NCBI GenBank assembly: GCA_009777995.1
Contig: WRKT01000013.1
Location: 1-57,591, forward strand
Source of the DNA: Treponema sp.
GTDB taxonomy: Bacteria; Spirochaetota; Spirochaetia; Treponematales; Breznakiellaceae
Length of the DNA: 57,591 bases
Direction: 5' to 3'
Both the position numbers and the translations under genes were made by a program. Shown in pieces: positions 52,096 to 57,591 of this stretch (the stretch's first letter is position 1; every line of letters starts with the position of its first letter). The notes under the pieces are model-generated. The model saw nothing but the letters and a program-made list of their open reading frames with translations. It had not been told where the DNA came from and searched no databases.

Positions 52096-53067
52096 ATGAA
52101 GATTCTTATAACAGGCGCTGCCGGCTTTATAGGCTATCATCTTGCAAAAAGACTTGCAGCGGAAAATTGCGATATTGTTTGCATTGACAATATTAACGAT
52201 TATTATGATGTTGAACTAAAACACGGACGGTTGAAAAATTTAAGCGCATTTCCCTGCATACGTTTTATAAAGATGGATATATGTGATGCAGAAAAGCTAG
52301 ACGATCTTTTTTCAAGTGAAAAGTTTGATATAGCAGTGCATCTTGCTGCACAGGCAGGTGTGCGTTTTTCTCTTACAAATCCGAATATCTATATATCAAG
52401 CAATGTTCAGGGGTTCTTGAATATACTCGAAGCAGCAAAAAAGAACCCTATTCGTCATCTTGTTTATGCCTCTTCAAGCTCTGTTTACGGTTTAAATACT
52501 GAAATTCCGTTTTCGGAAAAGCATACTGTTGCAAGGCCTGCAAGTCTTTATGCTGCTTCAAAGCTTATTAATGAGCATATGGCTCATACTTACAGCCATC
52601 TTTTTGGTATCCCGACTACAGGTCTTCGCTTTTTCACGGTTTACGGCCCCTGGGGAAGGCCGGATATGGCTCTCTTTATATTTGCAAAATCGATAATAGA
52701 AGGAAAGACTGTTACAATTTTTAATAACGGGAACATGCAGAGAGATTTTACATATATTGATGATATAATTGAAGGTATAGTAAGGGTTAAAGACCTTATT
52801 CCTAAAGCTAAAGACGAGAATTCCGTGCCTGCTTCAATTTATAATATTGGGAACGGTTCTCCAATAAAGCTAATGGACTTTGTTAAGATAATCGAAGAAA
52901 AAATAGGGAAAAAGGCAATTATAGAATATGCCCCTATGCAGCCGGGAGATATACCATCCACTTGGGCAGATTGTTCTGCGTTAGAGCGTGATACAGGATT
53001 TAAGCCTTCTACTCCCATCCGGGAAGGGATAGGGAAATTTGTAGACTGGTATAAGAATTTTTATTAG
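52096..53067 (+). CDS. UDP-glucuronate 4-epimerase-type SDR enzyme
   Basis: 323 residues of the extended SDR family. NAD-binding GAAGFIG (G7-x-x-G10-x-x-G13), active-site Tyr152 and Lys156 in YAASK with Ser at VYASSSS, and the GAE/CapI-type blocks DNINDYYDVELK and YGPWGRPDMALFIFAKSI. It probably interconverts UDP-glucuronate and UDP-galacturonate; related UDP-GlcNAc/GlcNAcA epimerases cannot be excluded. AGGGG lies 6 nt before the ATG. Next to a UDP-glucose dehydrogenase that would supply its substrate. Confidence 0.82.
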   Translation: MKILITGAAGFIGYHLAKRLAAENCDIVCIDNINDYYDVELKHGRLKNLSAFPCIRFIKMDICDAEKLDDLFSSEKFDIAVHLAAQAGVRFSLTNPNIYISSNVQGFLNILEAAKKNPIRHLVYASSSSVYGLNTEIPFSEKHTVARPASLYAASKLINEHMAHTYSHLFGIPTTGLRFFTVYGPWGRPDMALFIFAKSIIEGKTVTIFNNGNMQRDFTYIDDIIEGIVRVKDLIPKAKDENSVPASIYNIGNGSPIKLMDFVKIIEEKIGKKAIIEYAPMQPGDIPSTWADCSALERDTGFKPSTPIREGIGKFVDWYKNFY

Positions 53068-53075
53068 GAGTTAAG

Positions 53076-54428
53076 ATGGCTTCCATTGCGATAATTGGAA
53101 CAGGGTATGTCGGTCTTGTATCAGGTGCATGTCTTGCCGATTTTGGGAATACAGTTACATGTTTTGATATTGACAAAGAAAAGATAGAAAGATTAAAAAA
53201 GGGTGAAATCCCCATTTTTGAGCCGGGCCTTGATCTCGTTGTAGGACGAAACACCGGCGAGAAACGCCTTCGTTTTACGGATTCACTTGAGGAAGCAATG
53301 TCTTCCTGTGAAGTAATATTTATTGCAGTAGGCACACCTTCCGACGAAGACGGAAGCGCAGATCTTTCCCATGTTGAAAGTGCATCCCGTTCCATAGGGA
53401 AACTGATAAAATCCTATATGGTTATCGTTAATAAAAGTACAGTGCCAATCGGGACTGCAAGGAAGACAAAGGGCTGGCTCCTGGAAGAAATTGATAAGCG
53501 CATCGGAAAAGGAGAGCTGGAAGCAGGCCGAAAGTATTTTGACCTTGTATCAAACCCGGAATTCCTTCGCGAGGGCTCTGCTGTATACGACTTTACAAAC
53601 CCTGATCGCATTGTAATTGGTGCAGACAGCGAGCATGCACTCTCTATTATGAAGGACGTCTATAGGTCCTTGCGAGAGAATGAGACACCATACATAGAGA
53701 CTAATTTTGAATCTGCCGAGATGATAAAGTACGCTTCCAATGCCTTCCTTGCTGTAAAGATTACCTTTATAAATGAAACAGCCAACCTTTGCGAGAAATT
53801 AGGTGCTGACATTAAGGACGTTTCGAGGGCAATGGGCCTTGATGTAAGAATAGGGCCAAAGTTCCTGAGCCCGGGCCCCGGTTACGGGGGCTCCTGTTTC
53901 CCAAAGGATACAAGGGCATTTGCAGGAATGGGCCGTGATACAGGCTCTCCTTTGAGTATAGTGGAAAGTACGATAATAGCCAATGAAAACCAGAAAAACT
54001 TAATGGTAAAAAAAGTTGAAACAGCCTTTGGAGAAAGTCTCCAAGATAAAACTGCTGCAATCCTTGGACTTGCATTTAAGCCCAACACAAATGACATGCG
54101 TGAATCTCCTGCGATAACTATTTGCAGGGGCCTTGCCGAAAAAGGCATGAAACTCCGTGTTTTCGATCCCGAGTCAATGGATGAGGCAAGCTGGCGGCTT
54201 GAAGGGTTAAAATCGGCTCTTTATTTCGCTGATGATGAATATGATGCAATAAAGGGCAGTAATGCTTTGATAATTATTACCGAATGGAATCAGTTTAGGA
54301 ACTTAAACCTTGTCAAGGTTAAAGAATTGCTTAAAGAACCGTATTTTTTTGACTTGAGGAATATTTATAGCCGTGAAAAAGCAGAATCGGCCGGGTTAAA
54401 ATACTTCTGCACAGGCAGGCCTTTCTAA
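53076..54428 (+). CDS. ugd: UDP-glucose 6-dehydrogenase
   Basis: 450 residues, usual length. N-terminal Rossmann GTGYVGLVSGACLADFGN, GTPSDEDGSADLSHV, and the catalytic Cys274 in GPGYGGSCFPKDTRAF. It oxidises UDP-glucose to UDP-glucuronate in two steps with NAD. The product feeds the epimerase upstream (8 bp gap) and the glycan assembly genes downstream. A UDP-ManNAc dehydrogenase is a less likely alternative. Confidence 0.92.
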   Translation: MASIAIIGTGYVGLVSGACLADFGNTVTCFDIDKEKIERLKKGEIPIFEPGLDLVVGRNTGEKRLRFTDSLEEAMSSCEVIFIAVGTPSDEDGSADLSHVESASRSIGKLIKSYMVIVNKSTVPIGTARKTKGWLLEEIDKRIGKGELEAGRKYFDLVSNPEFLREGSAVYDFTNPDRIVIGADSEHALSIMKDVYRSLRENETPYIETNFESAEMIKYASNAFLAVKITFINETANLCEKLGADIKDVSRAMGLDVRIGPKFLSPGPGYGGSCFPKDTRAFAGMGRDTGSPLSIVESTIIANENQKNLMVKKVETAFGESLQDKTAAILGLAFKPNTNDMRESPAITICRGLAEKGMKLRVFDPESMDEASWRLEGLKSALYFADDEYDAIKGSNALIIITEWNQFRNLNLVKVKELLKEPYFFDLRNIYSREKAESAGLKYFCTGRPF

Positions 54429-54430
54429 TA

Positions 54431-55954
54431 ATGCCTTCGAGAAATGAGCTATTAGTAAAAAATACTATGATGCTCTATTTTAGGCATATACTTAACATGA
54501 TTGTCAGCCTTTATACAGTACGGATAAAACTAGGAATATTAGGAGTAGAGGATTTCGGTATTTATAATGTCGTAGGCGGCGTTGTTGCAGTTTTTTTATT
54601 GTTAAATGATGCTTTAACAAGCTCAACAGAGAGGTTTATTGCCTTTGCCTTAGGTGAAAATAATATTGAAAAAGCCAAGAATACCTATAGTATCTTTATT
54701 TTATTTCATGTTGCTATGGCAATTTTACTTATTATTCTTGCTCAAACCATTGGCGTCTGGTTATTATTTAATATTCTAAACATTCCTGCTGAAAGACATT
54801 CTGCTGCTCTAGTTGTATATCACCTATCTGTTTTTACAACAGTTTTTTCTATTTTACGTGGTCCATACCATGCTATTATTATCGCATATGAAAAAATGTC
54901 TTTCTTTGCTTTTCTTAGCCTTTTTGAGAGCTTGTCAAAATTAATTATTATACTATTACTAAGTATAGTACTATATGACAAACTAATAGTATATGCAATT
55001 ATTGTTCTTGGTCTAGGAATTATAACTTTCTTGATTTACAAACTATACTGTAATAAGAATTTTGAAATTGCACAATTCCGTTTTTATAAAGACATTCTCT
55101 TAATTAAATCGATCATTACCTTCTCAGGCTGGAATGTTTTTTCAGGCATTGCAAATACCGGCAGAACGCATGGAATAAATGTTTTAATAAACGTATTTTT
55201 CAATGTTTCTGTCAATGCTGCACTTGGAATAGCAATGCAGATTAGAACTGCTGTATATGTCTTTGTAAGAAGTTTTCAATCTGCCTTTAGACCACAAATA
55301 ATAAAATCTTATGCATCGCAAAATTATAATTACTTTATGAAGTTAATTTTTCAGTCTACAAAGGCTTCTTTCTTCTTATTATTCATTTTTGTTCTGCCCT
55401 TATACTTAAATGCAGAATTTGTTTTACAGATTTGGCTAAGAAATGTACCTGACTATACGGTTATATTCACTCGGATAATTCTTCTTGCAGCATTACTTGA
55501 AGCAATAACAAACCCTTTAACAGTATCAATAAATGCAACTGGGAAAATAAAAAACATAACATTAATTTCCGGTTTACTTGCATTTGCTAATTTACCAATA
55601 TCTTTTTTCTTCTTAAAAATAGGCTTTAAGCCTGAGAGTGTATTAATAATTAAAACCATATTACTATTTCTAACTTTCTCTTGGCTTGTTATTTATTCAA
55701 TTTCAAAAATAAAACTTCCAATTCTTTTATTTATACGTCATACATTAATTCCAATTTTCGTAATATCATTAATAACAATAATTATTACTACTTCAATTAA
55801 TGGTATATTTTCAGGCTGGGTAAACTTGATAATTACCTGTATTGCTTCTTCATTAAGTATAATTATCTTAGTCTATATCATTGGATTAGACACAAATGAA
55901 AGAACTTCACTTCAAGCATTCATGAAAAGTAAACTTCTAAACAGAAAAGTTTAA
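54431..55954 (+). CDS. Wzx-type lipid-linked oligosaccharide flippase
   Basis: 507 residues, 12-14 predicted helices, Pfam polysaccharide-synthesis/MATE-like. NTMMLYFRHILNMIVSLYTVRI and LGVEDFGIYNVVGGVVAVFLLLNDALTSSTERFIA fit the O-antigen/teichoic-acid flippase clade. It would move an undecaprenyl-linked glycan across the inner membrane. Starts 2 bp after ugd. Notably AT-rich compared with the genes before it, typical of variable glycan loci. Confidence 0.8.
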   Translation: MPSRNELLVKNTMMLYFRHILNMIVSLYTVRIKLGILGVEDFGIYNVVGGVVAVFLLLNDALTSSTERFIAFALGENNIEKAKNTYSIFILFHVAMAILLIILAQTIGVWLLFNILNIPAERHSAALVVYHLSVFTTVFSILRGPYHAIIIAYEKMSFFAFLSLFESLSKLIIILLLSIVLYDKLIVYAIIVLGLGIITFLIYKLYCNKNFEIAQFRFYKDILLIKSIITFSGWNVFSGIANTGRTHGINVLINVFFNVSVNAALGIAMQIRTAVYVFVRSFQSAFRPQIIKSYASQNYNYFMKLIFQSTKASFFLLFIFVLPLYLNAEFVLQIWLRNVPDYTVIFTRIILLAALLEAITNPLTVSINATGKIKNITLISGLLAFANLPISFFFLKIGFKPESVLIIKTILLFLTFSWLVIYSISKIKLPILLFIRHTLIPIFVISLITIIITTSINGIFSGWVNLIITCIASSLSIIILVYIIGLDTNERTSLQAFMKSKLLNRKV

Positions 55955-55955
55955 A

Positions 55956-56849
55956 ATGAAATTTTTAAAGAAAAAAATTAACAAATGGGCCGATAGAAAA
56001 ATAAAGTATCTAAATTACGTCTATAAATCGGAAATTCTTAACAACCTTGCTTTAAATTCCAATATATCAGGTATTTCAACAGAAAAACATTGCGATAATG
56101 AAATAATTATTTCATTAACAACATTTGGTAAACGTTTATACGAAGTATATCTTACGATTGAGTCTATAATGCAACAGACATTGAAACCTAATAGGATTAT
56201 TCTATGGATTTCAGATAATTTTATCAAATCAGACATTCCTTTAATATTACAAAAACAAGAAAAACGCGGTCTTGAGATAAAATTTTGCAAAGATGTTTAC
56301 TCCTATACTAAGCTAATCCCTGCACTACAAGCTTTTCCAAAGGAAGTTATTATAACCATAGATGACGATTATCTGTATAATTTTGACTTGGTAGAAAACC
56401 TGTTTTCCGGATATAAAAAAAATCCCAATGTAGTTTCTTGTACAAGATTAAGAAAAATGAAGCTTTTAGGGCCAAGACTATTAGATAAATATTCAAATTG
56501 GGAAAAGAATAGTTCAAATTATGAAGCATCACATTTCAATTTTCCGCTTGGATACGGCGGCGTACTATATCCCCCTAATTGTTTTAACGAAGAAGTCTTA
56601 AACGAAAAAATATTCACTGAAATCTGTAGACATGCTGATGATGTCTGGTTTAAGGCAATGGCTTTATCAAATGATATAATGGCGCAAAAAGTATTTGATC
56701 ATGAAAATAATGGCGGAAAACTTCTAAATAATGAAAATACACTAGATAATTCATTATATAATATAAACGTTATAAACGGCCTAAACGATATACAGCTAAA
56801 GGCAGTTTTTGATCGTTATGACTTATATAAATACTTAAAATGTTTCTAA
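55956..56849 (+). CDS. Glycosyltransferase-like protein (GT-A type)
   Basis: 297 residues. EIIISLTTFGKRLYEVYLTIESIMQQTLKPNRIILWISD matches the opening strand-helix-strand of a GT-A fold, and VIITIDDDYLYNFDL (D136 region) is the DxD metal site. ADDVWFKAMA is a later acidic block. Seen often beside capsule and O-antigen genes. The sugar and acceptor are unknown. Starts 1 bp after the flippase stop. Confidence 0.78.
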   Translation: MKFLKKKINKWADRKIKYLNYVYKSEILNNLALNSNISGISTEKHCDNEIIISLTTFGKRLYEVYLTIESIMQQTLKPNRIILWISDNFIKSDIPLILQKQEKRGLEIKFCKDVYSYTKLIPALQAFPKEVIITIDDDYLYNFDLVENLFSGYKKNPNVVSCTRLRKMKLLGPRLLDKYSNWEKNSSNYEASHFNFPLGYGGVLYPPNCFNEEVLNEKIFTEICRHADDVWFKAMALSNDIMAQKVFDHENNGGKLLNNENTLDNSLYNINVINGLNDIQLKAVFDRYDLYKYLKCF

Positions 56850-56852
56850 TAA

Positions 56853-57591
56853 ATGCAAATAAATTATTCAATAATTATACCGCATAAAAATAGGCCTGAC
56901 CTGCTAAAACGCTGTCTTGAGAGCATTCCAAGCAGAGATGATATCGAAGTAATAATAATTGACGATAATAGCGACCCGGATAAAGTTAACCTTCTTTCCT
57001 TCCCGGGGAATGAAAGTAAAAATACTCAAATCCATTTTTTAAAACAAGGCAAAGGTGCCGGTTATGCTCGTAATTTCGGTTTAAACAAGGCAATAGGAGA
57101 ATGGATTTTATTTGCAGATTCAGACGATTTTTTTTCAAAGAATTTTATAGATATAATTGATAATTATAAAGAGTCGAAACATGATCTTATTTATTTCGGC
57201 AGAATAAAAATTATAAAGAAAAAAGATGACCATTTTCTTATATGCCCGAAAAATAATAGATTAATGGAAGGTGCAATTAATAAAGGTAAAATTGATAAAT
57301 TTAAATATTCTATACTTGCTCCCTGGGGTAAAATGATAAAACGTTCTTTAATTATAGACAATAATATACTTTTTGACGAAACAATCGTCGCAAATGACAA
57401 AATGTTCTCTCTGAAAACAGCACATTTAGCAAAAAGTGTTTTTTTTGACAAAGAAATTGCTTATATTTATATGTCTGAAGACGGCATTTTAACTAAAATA
57501 GACACCCCGGAATCACACTTTGAAAGATTTAAAGTCTATTTAAACATAAATAATTATCTAAATAGTATAGGACAAAAAAAATATAAGGTTA
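56853..57591 (+). CDS. Family 2 glycosyltransferase, 3' end cut by the window
   Basis: 246 residues visible, open at the window edge. SIIIPHKNRPDLLKRCLESI, EVIIIDDNSDPD, GKGAGYARNFGLNKAIGEWILFADSDDFF contain the GT2 nucleotide-binding DDNSD and DSDD (DxD) motifs. ATG 56853 lies 3 bp after the previous stop. Transfers an activated sugar to a growing glycan. Confidence 0.88.
   Translation, partial: MQINYSIIIPHKNRPDLLKRCLESIPSRDDIEVIIIDDNSDPDKVNLLSFPGNESKNTQIHFLKQGKGAGYARNFGLNKAIGEWILFADSDDFFSKNFIDIIDNYKESKHDLIYFGRIKIIKKKDDHFLICPKNNRLMEGAINKGKIDKFKYSILAPWGKMIKRSLIIDNNILFDETIVANDKMFSLKTAHLAKSVFFDKEIAYIYMSEDGILTKIDTPESHFERFKVYLNINNYLNSIGQKKYKV

Overview
The window looks like chromosomal DNA from a treponeme-type spirochaete of moderate to low GC. 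Evidence for this: a GreA carrying a very large N-terminal helical-repeat region, preceded by a TPR gene and followed by a VWA-domain membrane protein; the run tamB-bamA-skp-mutS; the run rimP-nusA-infB-rbfA-truB-rpsO-pnp-dut-lptF-lptG-tgt; and many signal-peptide, outer-membrane and TPR proteins. I recall these gene orders from Treponema, but I could not check them by search. No rRNA, tRNA, CRISPR array or insertion sequence was found, and no gap without a gene exceeds about 215 bp.

Layout. 1-7.6 kb: the 3' part of an AbrB-family permease, dtd, two TPR proteins, GreA with its solenoid, and a VWA protein with a Q-rich linker. 7.6-14.8 kb: a metabolic stretch with an ion-transporter-superfamily permease plus a cytoplasmic class-A-like serine hydrolase, threonine synthase, and a GPH symporter plus class-C-like serine hydrolase divergent from a LysR regulator. 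14.8-17.1 kb: an accessory patch with a brnTA toxin-antitoxin pair, a secreted metallo-beta-lactamase-fold protein and an AT-rich UDG-like protein.

17.1-31 kb: a long minus-strand chain of translation, RNA-processing and envelope genes with at least two strong predicted promoters, before rimP and before rpsO. 31.2-33.7 kb: an OmpA-like protein with a long Pro/Thr linker, convergent with comF. 33.8-38.9 kb: a second peptide or amide locus, with an M20 amidohydrolase, two small membrane proteins (one DUF5058-like) and a divergent DUF4910-type aminopeptidase. 38.9-49.0 kb: mutS, skp, bamA and tamB. 49.1-52.1 kb: tmk, a small exported protein and an Omp85-like barrel. 52.1 kb to the end: a glycan locus with a UDP-glucuronate epimerase, UDP-glucose dehydrogenase, flippase and two glycosyltransferases, the last cut by the window edge.

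Themes. Three times a permease gene (or permease pair) sits just upstream of a hydrolase that lacks a signal peptide, which suggests import followed by intracellular hydrolysis of peptide- or amide-like compounds. Envelope biogenesis is heavily represented (BamA, TamB, Skp, LptF/G, an Omp85-like barrel, sugar-nucleotide synthesis). The most unusual sequence observations are a 108-bp palindromic element inserted in frame inside a signal-peptide gene, a nine-A junction that fuses two apparently separate genes, a brnT promoter predicted to give a leaderless toxin mRNA, and a set of dyads next to the two translation-operon promoters.
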